This document shows positions 1-8,192 of a stretch of DNA of 64,000 nucleotides, piece after piece (position 1 is the first letter of the stretch; each line of letters starts with the position of its first letter). Source of the stretch: an uncultured Eubacterium sp. (lineage in GTDB: Bacteria; Bacillota; Clostridia; Lachnospirales; Lachnospiraceae); contig CAJUAU010000008.1 in assembly GCA_910584645.1 (NCBI GenBank), forward strand, positions 63,052 to 127,051, read 5' to 3'. The position numbers and the translations under genes are program-made. The notes below the pieces were generated by a model, which saw nothing but the letters and a program-made list of their open reading frames with translations, searched no databases and was not told the DNA's origin.

Positions 1-181
1 CCTCCTTGAATTTAAACCGGCTTCCCTGCCGATATTTTTTTGATTTTTTATAATATCTAAAGCAGCGGCCGTCATCTATGCGGGCCCGGCAGAAATTCCG
101 GTCACTGCTTTAGTTATCATCCATCTCTCTTGTCAATGTTTCTTTGACATTATATATATCGGACTTTTTTATATCTCCTTA
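1..181 (-). promoter_or_regulatory. sigma-28 promoter and structured leader of a second flagellin gene left of the window
   Basis: This stretch matches, almost base for base, the leader of the flagellin gene at 318-1130 (copy at 1139-1318). On the minus strand it has a sigma-28-like -35 TAAG (178-181), a 14-nt spacer and -10 TCCGATAT (156-163). Then follow a long stem-loop closed by CTAAAGCAG/CTGCTTTAG (57-113), a small hairpin with an AGGGAA loop (18-31), and the ribosome site AGGAGG at 1-6. In the other copy the ATG lies 8 bases beyond that site, so the start codon of the second gene lies just outside the window. That the missing gene is a flagellin is inferred from the leader only. Confidence 0.8.
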
Positions 182-214
182 ACCCTCAAAATAAATTTTT
201 TCTTTTTTTTCACA

Positions 215-270
215 TACAGAAAAGGAACCACTGTATCAGCACTATGCGCACTGATACAATGGTTCCTCAA
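215..270 (-). terminator. terminator after flagellin gene
   Basis: Arms at 224-239 and 251-266 (GGAACCACTGTATCAG type, one mismatch) with an 11-nt loop form a strong hairpin. Read on the minus strand it is followed by TTTTCTG and lies about 50 bases after the flagellin stop, which fits a rho-independent terminator that ends a single-gene flagellin transcript. Confidence 0.7.
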
Positions 271-317
271 AAATCTTCATTATGATATTTTCAACCACAA
301 TTGGCCAAGCCGCCAGA

Positions 318-1130
318 TTACTGGAGAAGAGAAAGTACTCCCTGGTTTGCCTGGTTTGCCTGAGCCAGCATGGATGTAGCTGCCTGCTGCAGAATGCTCT
401 CCTTGGAGAATCTTGTCATCTCGTCTGCCATATCTGTATCACGGATACGGGACTCTGCTGCGGACATGTTCTCTGCTGTGTTGTCATCCACTTTTACTGT
501 GTACTCAAGACGGTTCTGGATAGCACCCAGTTTGCTTCGTACTGTAGATACTTTGTCAAGCATTGCGTCTACTACTGAAATCTGGTTTGTATTTGTTGAA
601 GGAGTAGCACTATTAACAGTAACTGTCTGCCAAGCTGTGGAAGAGATGTTTACGCTGATTCCCTGGCCTTTGTTAGCACCCAGCTGCAGATACTGGTTCT
701 GGTAGCTACCGTTCAACAGTTTCTTCTTGTTGAACTCTGTATCTGTATCGATACGGTTATACTCAGCCTTCAGTTCATCGATCTCGTCCTGGATCTTCTG
801 GAAGTCTGCGCTTCCACTGTCAAGAACACCGCTGTTGGATGCCTGAACTACCAGCTCACGGGTTCTCTGAAGGATCGCATGTTTCTGATCCAAGGCACCC
901 TCTGCTGTCTGGATCAGGGAGATTCCATCCTGTGCGTTGTCGGAAGCTCTGTTAAGACCACGAACCTGTGCTCTCATTTTCTCGGAAATTGCAAGTCCTG
1001 CTGCATCATCTGCTGCACGGTTTACTCTGTATCCACTGGAAAGTTTCTCTGTGGATTTTGCAAGGTTTCCTCCTACGATTCCCAACTGTCTGTTGGCATT
1101 CATTGATGTAATATTGTGCTGTACTATCAT
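318..1130 (-). CDS. hag: flagellin
   Basis: Structural subunit of the flagellar filament, exported unfolded through the flagellar type III system. The 270-residue protein has only the conserved terminal domains: an N-terminal D0/D1 part (about 1-140, beginning MIVQHNITSMNA, with LSSGYRVNRAADDAAGLAI) and a C-terminal D1/D0 part ending ANQANQGVLSLLQ. There is almost no variable D2/D3 middle, so it is among the short flagellins. Residues 87-95 (LQRTRELVV) correspond to the conserved D1 segment read by TLR5 in enterobacterial flagellins. The start has AGGAGG eight bases upstream. It has its own sigma-28 promoter and terminator. The Maf and epimerase genes next door suggest that it is glycosylated (inference). 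Confidence 0.97.
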   Translation of the reverse strand: MIVQHNITSMNANRQLGIVGGNLAKSTEKLSSGYRVNRAADDAAGLAISEKMRAQVRGLNRASDNAQDGISLIQTAEGALDQKHAILQRTRELVVQASNSGVLDSGSADFQKIQDEIDELKAEYNRIDTDTEFNKKKLLNGSYQNQYLQLGANKGQGISVNISSTAWQTVTVNSATPSTNTNQISVVDAMLDKVSTVRSKLGAIQNRLEYTVKVDDNTAENMSAAESRIRDTDMADEMTRFSKESILQQAATSMLAQANQANQGVLSLLQ

Positions 1131-1138
1131 AATTCATT

Positions 1139-1286
1139 CCTCCTTGAATTTAAACCGGCTTCCCTGCCGATATTTTTTAATTTTTTATAATATCTAAAGC
1201 AGTGACCGTCCTCTCTGCGGGCCCGGCAGAGAGGGCACTCCCTGCTTTAGTTACTATCCATCTCTCCTGTCAATGTTTGTTTGACA
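1139..1286 (-). promoter_or_regulatory. flagellin 5' leader with candidate CsrA sites and long stem-loop
   Basis: The transcript should start near 1286 and carry about 155 nt before the ATG. It contains a 57-nt stem-loop (1194-1250) with a 9-bp outer stem (CTAAAGCAG/CTGCTTTAG), an inner 8-bp stem (CTCTCTGC/GCAGAGAG) and a CGGGCCC loop. Closer to the gene is a hairpin CGGC-AGGGAA-GCCG (1156-1169) that presents GGGA in its loop, and then AAGGAGG at the ribosome site. GGA in a hairpin loop plus GGA in the Shine-Dalgarno is how CsrA recognises the Bacillus subtilis hag leader. csrA and fliW lie 7 kb away in this cluster, so CsrA repression relieved by FliW is likely here (inference). Confidence 0.7.
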
Positions 1287-1292
1287 TTATGT

Positions 1293-1318
1293 ATATCGGA
1301 CTATTTTATATCTACTTA
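1293..1318 (-). promoter_or_regulatory. sigma-28 (FliA/SigD) promoter of flagellin
   Basis: Minus-strand -35 TAAG (1315-1318), 14-nt spacer, -10 TCCGATAT (1293-1300), close to the TAAA-N15-GCCGATAT type consensus. The identical arrangement precedes the neighbouring flagellin copy (156-181), and a variant precedes flgM (15142-15168). Confidence 0.8.
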
Positions 1319-1320
1319 AC

Positions 1321-1350
1321 CCCTTTTTTATTTTTTTATATAAAAAAGGG
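1321..1350 (-). terminator. inverted repeat, possible terminator of the epimerase operon
   Basis: CCCTTTTTTA (1321-1330) pairs with TAAAAAAGGG (1341-1350) around a 10-nt AT loop. It lies 24 bases after the stop of the epimerase gene and directly abuts the flagellin -35 element. There is no separate T-run after the stem, so termination strength is uncertain. Confidence 0.45.
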
Positions 1351-1373
1351 TGTACCCGTTCCGGACTGAAGCA

Positions 1374-2522
1374 TTAGGACAGATCCACAAACCTCTTTTG
1401 TACATCACAGGTCCAGACTTCTTTCTGGTCCAGGACCTGCAGAAATTTTTCTGTACTGTTCCCAAGGCCAAAATTATGGCACTGGATGGCATATTCATCA
1501 ACCCTGCAGATCGCCTCCGTGATCTCTTCCACACACTCTTCCACATGCTGGACATTTTTCAGGGTCTTCTGGTCATACCTTCCCTCCTGCCTCGTACCAA
1601 TATCTACGGCAGGTACACCGTATATCCCGCTTTCCCGGATTCCGGCGCTGGAATTCCCAATGATAAACCGGGCATGACGGAGCAGGGTCAGAAAATACTC
1701 AAACCGCAGCGAAGGATACACGGCAAAATGATCTTCTTCGTCCAGCTTGCGGACATTCTCCAGGATGATCTCCGTCCCCATATCATTGTTGGGATAGATC
1801 ACAATATAATTTTCCCCGGAAATGCGCAGTGCCTCGATCACCCGTTTGATGTGCTCTCCCAGCTGCGGTACTTCTGTGGTAACCGGATGATACATAAAGA
1901 TGGCATATTCCTCAAAATCAATATCATAGTATTCCTTTGCTTCTTTCAAAGAAGGAAGATGGTTTCCCAGCATAATGTCTATGTCCGGGGAGCCGATCAC
2001 AAAAATATGTTCTTCGCTCTCTCCCAGCTGAATGATCCTCTTTTTTGCCTCCTCATTACACACAAAATGCAGATGGGCAAATTTGGAGACGGCGTGGCGG
2101 ATGGAATCGTCAATGGTTCCCGATATCTCCCCCCCCTCAATATGTGCCACAAGGATATTATTCAAAGCTCCTGTGATGGCGCCTGCCAGCGCGTCGATAC
2201 GGTCGCCGTGTACAACGATCATATCCGGTCTCACCTGCGCTGTATAGGGAGCAAGATTGGTCATCACCACGCCAAGATTATAACTCATATCATCAGTATG
2301 CTGCTGGCCAAAAGCCACATGCACATTCTCATACTGGTCCTTGAGCACCTCCCGGTATGTGCTCCCATACTGGGAAAGCAGATGCATTCCCGAAACGTAA
2401 ATAAATACCTCATACCGGTCCGAGCGGTCCATGGTCTTCATAAGTGATTTGATCTTACCATAATCTGCCCTGGTACCAGTAATAAATAAAATCCTTCTGG
2501 GAGGATTCTGTTCTTTTCTCAT
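1374..2522 (-). CDS. neuC: UDP-N-acetylglucosamine 2-epimerase (hydrolysing), NeuC/LegG-like
   Basis: Probable cytosolic enzyme that releases a 2-epimerised N-acetylhexosamine from its UDP sugar, the entry step to sialic-, legionaminic- or related nonulosonic acids. The 382 residues show the GT-B-like epimerase fold signatures: TGTRADYGK near residue 15, VHGDRIDALA in the middle, HIEGGEISG, and GNSSAGIRESG in the C-terminal nucleotide-binding half. Its ATG overlaps the stop of the small upstream gene (ATGA), so it is translationally coupled and in the flagellar operon with maf. Whether the substrate is UDP-GlcNAc (NeuC) or UDP-diacetylbacillosamine (LegG) cannot be told from sequence. No nonulosonate synthase (NeuB type) is in the window. 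Confidence 0.88.
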   Translation of the reverse strand: MRKEQNPPRRILFITGTRADYGKIKSLMKTMDRSDRYEVFIYVSGMHLLSQYGSTYREVLKDQYENVHVAFGQQHTDDMSYNLGVVMTNLAPYTAQVRPDMIVVHGDRIDALAGAITGALNNILVAHIEGGEISGTIDDSIRHAVSKFAHLHFVCNEEAKKRIIQLGESEEHIFVIGSPDIDIMLGNHLPSLKEAKEYYDIDFEEYAIFMYHPVTTEVPQLGEHIKRVIEALRISGENYIVIYPNNDMGTEIILENVRKLDEEDHFAVYPSLRFEYFLTLLRHARFIIGNSSAGIRESGIYGVPAVDIGTRQEGRYDQKTLKNVQHVEECVEEITEAICRVDEYAIQCHNFGLGNSTEKFLQVLDQKEVWTCDVQKRFVDLS

Positions 2523-2746
2523 CGCTTCTTCATCTCCACCAGTTCATGTTGTAAAATATCTGCAGCAAGGATATAATCCTCTACCTCAAGGGCGTCAAAC
2601 AACGGATCGATAAACTCTTTCCACTCTGAAACCAGGCCTATGTACGGCGCCAGCTCCATGATCTGCTTCATCCCTTCCTCATTGCGCTCCTGATAAAAGC
2701 AGTCTGCCAATAAGGTCAGCTTTTCCTTTAATTCTTCCTGATTCAT
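2519..2746 (-). CDS. small hypothetical protein between maf and the epimerase
   Basis: 75 residues, highly charged, mostly predicted helix (MNQEELKEKLTLLADCFYQ at the N-terminus), with no cysteine pairs, membrane segment or signal peptide. I do not recognise the family. The start is the ATG at 2746, preceded by GGAGGGAAAA; it overlaps the maf stop by four bases and its own stop overlaps the epimerase start. This tight double coupling suggests that its product works with Maf or the epimerase, perhaps as a small helper in flagellin modification (inference). Confidence 0.7.
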   Translation of the reverse strand: MNQEELKEKLTLLADCFYQERNEEGMKQIMELAPYIGLVSEWKEFIDPLFDALEVEDYILAADILQHELVEMKKR

Positions 2747-4329
2747 TTTTCCCTCCATGCGCCAATCTTCTTATGGATCTCGTCATAGACATAGTCCACT
2801 GCCAGTCTAAAACGCTCTTTCCGCTCCGGCACATCTTTCAGATATCTCATATATCCGATCACCAGATCCATTGCCGGTATGTTATGGTAATCCGTCTCAA
2901 AAAAAGTCTTCCTGTAACCGTTGCGCTTTATTTTCTCTATGTCAGTAATCATTCTTTTCCAATCTGCCATAATCCCCTGATACTCTTTCTCCGAGATCTT
3001 AACCCGCTGATCTGAGACAACATCTGAAAAAGAACTCCTGTGTTCCGGCAGCTGATCAATCACCTCCTGAAGGGACATCTGAACCGAACCACGGATCTTT
3101 GCCCCTCCCTCGGTGGCATTTATCACCACACGGTCAGAAGGCAGAAGGTCGATCATTTCCTCAAACCACTCCCGGAATTTCTCCCAGTCCATACGGGTGT
3201 ATACCATTCCCCCGTAATATCCTTCCGTCAGGCTCGCCTTTTCTTCTACAAAACCTTCATCTCTGCCGTCTGTATGGCTTTTTTTATCTTCTGAATAAGC
3301 CAGATCCTGTCCCACAAGCACGATCTGTTTTGTTCCCAGTTCCGTAAGAGCGGCAAAAATTCCGGCAGCGATACCAAACTGGGCCGGTATCTTCGCCACC
3401 TCGATGCCCTGCTTTTCAAAAATGATCCTCACCGATTTGTGATCATACCCAAATATTTTAATGCCGGTAAGATTTTTGATGATTTCATGCTTCGTGTTGC
3501 TTGAAACCAGATAGGGGATGTCAAAACTTCCTGGCTCTTCAAAACAATTCATATTTTTTATGCCATCCGTAGAGGCCACCAGATCAGGAACAATTCCTGC
3601 CTTCAGCAGTGTCGGCAGCGCCGCATCCGCACAGAAGATATATGCCCTTTGATCGACCTGCCTGAGAACTTCCATGTTTTTTTTCAGGGAAGGCCCCGCC
3701 GCCACCATGATCACTGGTATATCCGGATCCCAGTATTTTGCCAGCCTCGCCAAAGGGACTCCGTCTTTCATATAGGGGATATTATCTATAATATTTGCCA
3801 GCATGGCTTCCATATGTCTCTGGATCGCCCCCTGGGTAAATCCCATGGCATCGCACACCATCTCACACACATCCATGAGCATTTTATACTCTTCCTGGTA
3901 ACGTGCCAGATATCCTGGATGGGTAAGCACCGCTGTAGTCTCCACACAGTCGTCATTGAGGATATCCGTTATTACATCACGCAGCGGGATCCACTGATCC
4001 TCCCCCCCATACAGAATATATAATTTCTGCTCGTCCCGAAATTTTGCAAACAAAGGGGACTGACGGACCTCCTTGAAAATGGCAGGATCCGGCTCGTACA
4101 CCAGCACATACCCCGGTACTTTCCTTAACAGCTGAAGCACGATATGGCAGTCTCCCAAACCAAAAAGAACTACATTTTCCACCCGTTCCTCTACATAACG
4201 ATCTGCCCAGCGCTCCGCCGCGTAACGCCCATTGTAACTGCTTCCCAGCCGGAAGGTTTCCGCTCCGCGGTGTACCACTGGAACCAGTCCCCCATCCAAT
4301 GCCTGTACTAAATCACATATGCTCTTCAT
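2743..4329 (-). CDS. maf: motility accessory factor (Maf), flagellin nonulosonate transferase candidate
   Basis: 528-residue protein of the 6-hydroxymethylpterin-pyrophosphokinase-MptE-like/DUF115 family. Known Maf proteins transfer pseudaminic or legionaminic acid to flagellin serine/threonine before export. The central MptE-like domain is visible at VIMVAAGPSLKKN with the GPS loop, followed by FCADAALPTLLKAGIVPD and a VASTDGIKN segment. The N-terminal part carries YEPDP (VYEPDPAIF). The start is the ATG at 4329 with GGAGAAAAT upstream; a longer frame to 4440 lacks a good ribosome site. Downstream genes overlap, so maf, the 75-residue gene and the epimerase form one unit behind fliS. Confidence 0.85.
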   Translation of the reverse strand: MKSICDLVQALDGGLVPVVHRGAETFRLGSSYNGRYAAERWADRYVEERVENVVLFGLGDCHIVLQLLRKVPGYVLVYEPDPAIFKEVRQSPLFAKFRDEQKLYILYGGEDQWIPLRDVITDILNDDCVETTAVLTHPGYLARYQEEYKMLMDVCEMVCDAMGFTQGAIQRHMEAMLANIIDNIPYMKDGVPLARLAKYWDPDIPVIMVAAGPSLKKNMEVLRQVDQRAYIFCADAALPTLLKAGIVPDLVASTDGIKNMNCFEEPGSFDIPYLVSSNTKHEIIKNLTGIKIFGYDHKSVRIIFEKQGIEVAKIPAQFGIAAGIFAALTELGTKQIVLVGQDLAYSEDKKSHTDGRDEGFVEEKASLTEGYYGGMVYTRMDWEKFREWFEEMIDLLPSDRVVINATEGGAKIRGSVQMSLQEVIDQLPEHRSSFSDVVSDQRVKISEKEYQGIMADWKRMITDIEKIKRNGYRKTFFETDYHNIPAMDLVIGYMRYLKDVPERKERFRLAVDYVYDEIHKKIGAWREK

Positions 4330-4436
4330 ATTTTCTCCACTCCTGCATATTCGTATCTTACCGCCACTGGCGGCATAAACTATGAATAACGAACGTATGG
4401 AAGCCTGCATGTATCCTCGCAGCTTCCATACTGAAA

Positions 4437-4931
4437 TCACTTCGTTTGATTAAAAAAATAGGACTGATCCGGTTTGTGTGCTTCCGCCATATTCTGATAA
4501 TAACTGGATACTGTCTTATTACTTATATTAAATTCTCTTATATTTTTTCTCTGATTGGCAAGATATATTTTAAAATGTCCACTGTTCTGATGTTCCAATG
4601 CCTGAATCTGAATTCCCAGTTCAGACACCTCACCGATCAGTTGCTGCATCTGCTGAATTTGCTCTTTATACGCCATCCGGTTCGCCATAATTTCTTTTTC
4701 TACATGTTTGAACAGTGTATCAAAGCCTTCATCCATCCGGTTGATCTCATCAATCTGATCTCCCTTTTCTTCTATGGTCCTGGTAAATTCATCCGGATCC
4801 ATCTCTTCATCCTTTAATAAACTCTCCTGCTTTTTTGTCTTTTCCAGCAGAAATAGAAGAATCTGCTTTTTCCGCTTCAAAGAGTCTACCATCATATTTA
4901 CATAGACGCTGTTCTCGTTCTGTCTCTCCAT
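4437..4931 (-). CDS. FliT-like putative flagellar chaperone
   Basis: 164 residues from the ATG at 4931 (GGATG upstream). A GTG at 4958 that overlaps the fliS stop (TAGTG) is the alternative start and would add 9 residues. The product is almost all helix and coiled coil, rich in Glu, Lys and Gln. It has no recognisable catalytic motif. Position directly after fliS, length and coiled-coil nature fit a FliT- or FlgN-type export chaperone, but sequence similarity to FliT is too weak to see by eye, so the name is an inference from context. Confidence 0.6.
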   Translation of the reverse strand: MERQNENSVYVNMMVDSLKRKKQILLFLLEKTKKQESLLKDEEMDPDEFTRTIEEKGDQIDEINRMDEGFDTLFKHVEKEIMANRMAYKEQIQQMQQLIGEVSELGIQIQALEHQNSGHFKIYLANQRKNIREFNISNKTVSSYYQNMAEAHKPDQSYFFNQTK

Positions 4932-4957
4932 CTGTTCACATCCAATCGATTTATTCA

Positions 4958-5335
4958 CTAATTACCTACCCTGTTCAGACGCATAACTTCCTTCCATGTA
5001 TCCCGCATCTCCCGGATATACTTCAGGGCATCCTCCACGATCTCAATATCCTTTTTCATATTTGCTTCTACCAGCCGACGGTAAATATAATCATATACGC
5101 GCTCAAAATCCTCCCAGACCTTATACTTATGATCCAGTGTAGCCCGAAGCTCCGTTATGATCGCCTGTGCTTTTTTGAGATTGATATTAGCCTTTTCAAA
5201 GTCCTTTTTTTCAATGGCAACGATCCCTATATTACAGAACTTGATCGCTCCTTCATATAACATCAATGTAAGTTCAGCCGGTGTCGCCGTCATAACTGCA
5301 TTTTTCTGATAGGCATTCGCGAAGTTCGTGTCCAT
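4958..5335 (-). CDS. fliS: flagellar export chaperone FliS
   Basis: Cytosolic chaperone that binds the disordered C-terminus of flagellin and keeps it export-ready. The 125 residues match FliS in length and layout: the N-terminal NAYQKNAVMTATPAELTLML, which is the family signature, then LYEGAIKFCNIGIVAIEKKD and the closing helical region with YDYIYRRLVEANMKKD. It lies between fliD and the FliT-like gene in the flaG-fliD-fliS order usual in Firmicutes. A weak inverted repeat (AAGGGCAAGA/TCTTGCTCTT, about 5368-5393) lies between fliD and fliS. Confidence 0.96.
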   Translation of the reverse strand: MDTNFANAYQKNAVMTATPAELTLMLYEGAIKFCNIGIVAIEKKDFEKANINLKKAQAIITELRATLDHKYKVWEDFERVYDYIYRRLVEANMKKDIEIVEDALKYIREMRDTWKEVMRLNRVGN

Positions 5336-5430
5336 ATGAATCTCCTTTTCTCATTACTACCACATAAAGAGCAAGAGAAAATTCTTGCCCTTTACGTGTA
5401 TGAATATGTTCATAAAATATTAACCTTGAT

Positions 5431-7689
5431 TTAGAAATTTCCAAACAAACTGCCCAGAGAATTCTGCTGGGACTGCAGCTTTGCAAGCGCGGTCTCCATC
5501 GCTGTAAATTTCTTATAATATGCATCTTCCATGGATGCCAGACGATCTTCCCAGCTCTTGATATCTTTTTCGTACTGTTTGAGATCTTCCTTCATCTTGA
5601 TATCATTGTAGAAGGTCAGGGCACTGCTCATCTTATTACCTGCCATCTTCTTACTCATTGTATCCTTGAGATTACCGAAGATACCTGTCAGTACATTGAT
5701 CACCGCATCAGGATCTTCTGACAGTGCTTCCTTCAGCTTATCATCCCTGTCGGCATAGACAGCATCGTCTTTGTCCCCATAGATATGAAGCAGACCGCCT
5801 TCAAGATAATCTGTAGAAGTCATGATACCAAAGCTGGCAAGGGAGTAGGTCTTACCGTCATAGGTCACCTGGCTCATCATCGCACTACGCATTCCCGAAA
5901 CGATTCCATCCAGCGTCGAATCATTGCGGAATAATGATCCTTTGATCTTATCCTCCCAGAGCTTGATGTCATCATCCGACATCTCCTTTTTCTGCTCGCT
6001 TGTAAGCGGTTCATAACCTTTCGCAGAATCCGCGTCAAGAAGTGCATTCATTTCCTTCACGATCTCATTGTAATCTTTCAGGAAATTCTTTACAGAATCA
6101 TATACACTGTCCACATCATTAGAGATCGAGAAAGTAATCGGCTCATCCTTCTTTGTAAGACCTGTCAGAGAAATCTCCAGCCCATTGGCAGAAACTACAG
6201 AAGATGATGAAGTCATCTCCGCACCATTCAGTATGATCTTACTGTCAGATGCCGCGATCAATGCCATACCAGAAGGAATGGTGGAATTAGAGGAATCATT
6301 CGCTCCACCGTTTACGCTTACCGTTCCGTCTGCCGCAACAGAAATGTCAGCCAATCCCAGACCGCTCAATGCCGATCCGGAAAGGGTCTCATAACGATCG
6401 GTAATAGAAGCATAGTTGCCCGCTTCTGCAGCGACAGCTGCCTTCACACTGTCCTCAGTGAAAGTAGTTGTTCCATCAAAGCCCTGAACACCTGAGGTAT
6501 AGTATTTGTCTTTCGCCACTGCCGCCAATGCTTCAACGTCCGCTGTTGTCTTTCCGGCAAATGCTGCCGCCTCGATATCCAGCTTCACATCACTGTCTGT
6601 GCTGATCTTGGTATTGACAAAGCTGGTTGTGTCCGCATCTGCTTTTTTATTTACCTCAGCATCCAGATCTTTCTTGGCTTTCCAGTCAATATACTCTTCC
6701 TTGGTCATACTGTCTACGCCAAGTTCAACTTTCTCATCCTGTGTGAACCTGTCAAATTCATCACCGTATTTTTTCGTTAATGTCTCTTTGATCGTCCCGT
6801 CATCATTATAATAATTGGATTTAAGGCTTTCCTCTGCTTTTGTCCTATATGAACTGTAATTCTCACCGTAGAGTTTTGCTTTCATATAAGTTGCAGCAGC
6901 AGTATTTGCCGCTTCTTTCTTTGTATCGTAAGCTGCTTTGGAAAGAGCATCCAATGCCTTGTTATAGGCCTCTGTACCTACACCAGCGTTCTGGAGCTGA
7001 TCCATCGCCTCGTCCACGATCTTTTTATTAGCACTGGACATACCGCTGTAACCTACAGCATTGCGGAGAGCTTCCCGTCCGCTTACTTCTGCGGAAGAAA
7101 TACCGGAAGTAGTAATGGAAAACGCATTTTCCAGTCCGCTGTCCTTGCTGCTGATAAAGAATCTCTTTTGTTTTGTATCATAATTGGCAGACAGACCCGC
7201 CTCTCCCAGTGCATTCGTAAAGTCCTGGATCGTCGTATCCGCTGTGACAGCAAATTTCTTCGTCTTATCACCATTGGTGATGGTGATCTCTTTGTTCAGC
7301 AGGGAAGGATCGATCTCTGTCAGCTTCGCCTCCACAGAATCTGCATTGATCTTTGCTCCTGTCAAGTACTGGGAAGTCGCAATGTTTTTGATCTCCAATG
7401 AATAACTTCCGTTAGCCGCCTTATTATTTGCCGTGACACTTGCTTTTGAAGAATCCGACACAGACGTCTTTTTCGTCATATAAGAAGACTGCAGCTGAAG
7501 CTTTGACACGTGCTCATTATAAAGTTTGAGTAACTTTGTATTTAATTCTGCCCACTTGGTCTGCTTCCATTCGAGCTTGGTTTTCTGTCTTTCTACTTTT
7601 GTTTTCTTCAGGCTCTGTGCTGACATCAGCGCTCCAACAATAGCCTCTGTGTCAAGTCCCGAAGAAAGACCGCTCATACGAATTGGCAT
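5431..7689 (-). CDS. fliD: flagellar filament cap protein FliD (HAP2)
   Basis: Forms the cap at the filament tip that guides flagellin assembly. It has 752 residues, longer than the roughly 450-500 of enterobacteria. The N-terminal FliD domain begins MPIRMSGLSSGLDTEAIVG and the C-terminal FliD domain includes LASFGIMTSTDYLEGGLLHI and a final coiled coil ending in LQSQQNSLGSLFGNF. The extra length is a Ser/Ala/Asp/Lys-rich middle (about 200-480) that is probably surface exposed. GGAGGAATAAGTT precedes the ATG. It follows flaG and precedes fliS in one sigma-28 unit. Confidence 0.96.
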   Translation of the reverse strand: MPIRMSGLSSGLDTEAIVGALMSAQSLKKTKVERQKTKLEWKQTKWAELNTKLLKLYNEHVSKLQLQSSYMTKKTSVSDSSKASVTANNKAANGSYSLEIKNIATSQYLTGAKINADSVEAKLTEIDPSLLNKEITITNGDKTKKFAVTADTTIQDFTNALGEAGLSANYDTKQKRFFISSKDSGLENAFSITTSGISSAEVSGREALRNAVGYSGMSSANKKIVDEAMDQLQNAGVGTEAYNKALDALSKAAYDTKKEAANTAAATYMKAKLYGENYSSYRTKAEESLKSNYYNDDGTIKETLTKKYGDEFDRFTQDEKVELGVDSMTKEEYIDWKAKKDLDAEVNKKADADTTSFVNTKISTDSDVKLDIEAAAFAGKTTADVEALAAVAKDKYYTSGVQGFDGTTTFTEDSVKAAVAAEAGNYASITDRYETLSGSALSGLGLADISVAADGTVSVNGGANDSSNSTIPSGMALIAASDSKIILNGAEMTSSSSVVSANGLEISLTGLTKKDEPITFSISNDVDSVYDSVKNFLKDYNEIVKEMNALLDADSAKGYEPLTSEQKKEMSDDDIKLWEDKIKGSLFRNDSTLDGIVSGMRSAMMSQVTYDGKTYSLASFGIMTSTDYLEGGLLHIYGDKDDAVYADRDDKLKEALSEDPDAVINVLTGIFGNLKDTMSKKMAGNKMSSALTFYNDIKMKEDLKQYEKDIKSWEDRLASMEDAYYKKFTAMETALAKLQSQQNSLGSLFGNF

Positions 7690-7711
7690 AACTTATTCCT
7701 CCTTTTTCTTT

Positions 7712-8140
7712 CTATCTCTTCTCATCCACTAAGATACCAGCCATCTCCCACATCTTCTGAAGCATATCCAGTGATTTTTCCGGAGGGATCTCACGAACCA
7801 CTTCGTTGGTGTCGGAATTGATAACCTTAATGGACACCCTGTTGGTTTTCTTATGATAAGAATATTCACAGCGAGTATGTTCCATTCTCAGATTCGCTCT
7901 TTTCACTGCGTCATCCATCGTAGCCTCGCTTGGTGCATGTTCTCTCTGCTGATCGCCTCCTTGCTGTTCAGCATTTCCCTTTGCCTCTGCCGGCATAGGC
8001 TGTGATGTTTTCGGAACCGCATTCGTCGTCGTATGACTGGTATGCATCTCCTCTGTTTTTACCGGCTTAGGTGCGCTCACTTTAGCAGCCTCTGCCGAAC
8101 TATAATTTGAATTTACATTTGATATCTTTTCTAATTCCAT
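7712..8140 (-). CDS. flaG: FlaG family flagellar protein
   Basis: 142 residues from the ATG at 8140, which has GGAGGTGTTAGAA upstream. The N-terminal half is low-complexity (Ser, Ala, Thr, Gln), and the C-terminal 65 residues form the FlaG domain with VSIKVINSDTNEVVREIPP and the ending LDMLQKMWEMAGILVDEKR. FlaG is linked to filament length control in other bacteria; its exact role is not settled. It is the first gene after the sigma-28 promoter at 8193-8219. Confidence 0.9.
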   Translation of the reverse strand: MELEKISNVNSNYSSAEAAKVSAPKPVKTEEMHTSHTTTNAVPKTSQPMPAEAKGNAEQQGGDQQREHAPSEATMDDAVKRANLRMEHTRCEYSYHKKTNRVSIKVINSDTNEVVREIPPEKSLDMLQKMWEMAGILVDEKR

Positions 8141-8192
8141 TTCTAACACCTCCATGTGTATCATATGCAAACTTCAACCGTTCTTACTGAGA

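Noticed and set aside
17..40. Plus-strand sigma-28 promoter (TAAA then GCCGATAT)
   Set aside because: The spacer is only 11 nt and it points away from the flagellin; the same bases make the minus-strand AGGGAA hairpin.
1350..2447. 365-codon plus-strand frame opposite the epimerase
   Set aside because: Antisense shadow without ribosome site; the minus-strand gene is clearly the real one.
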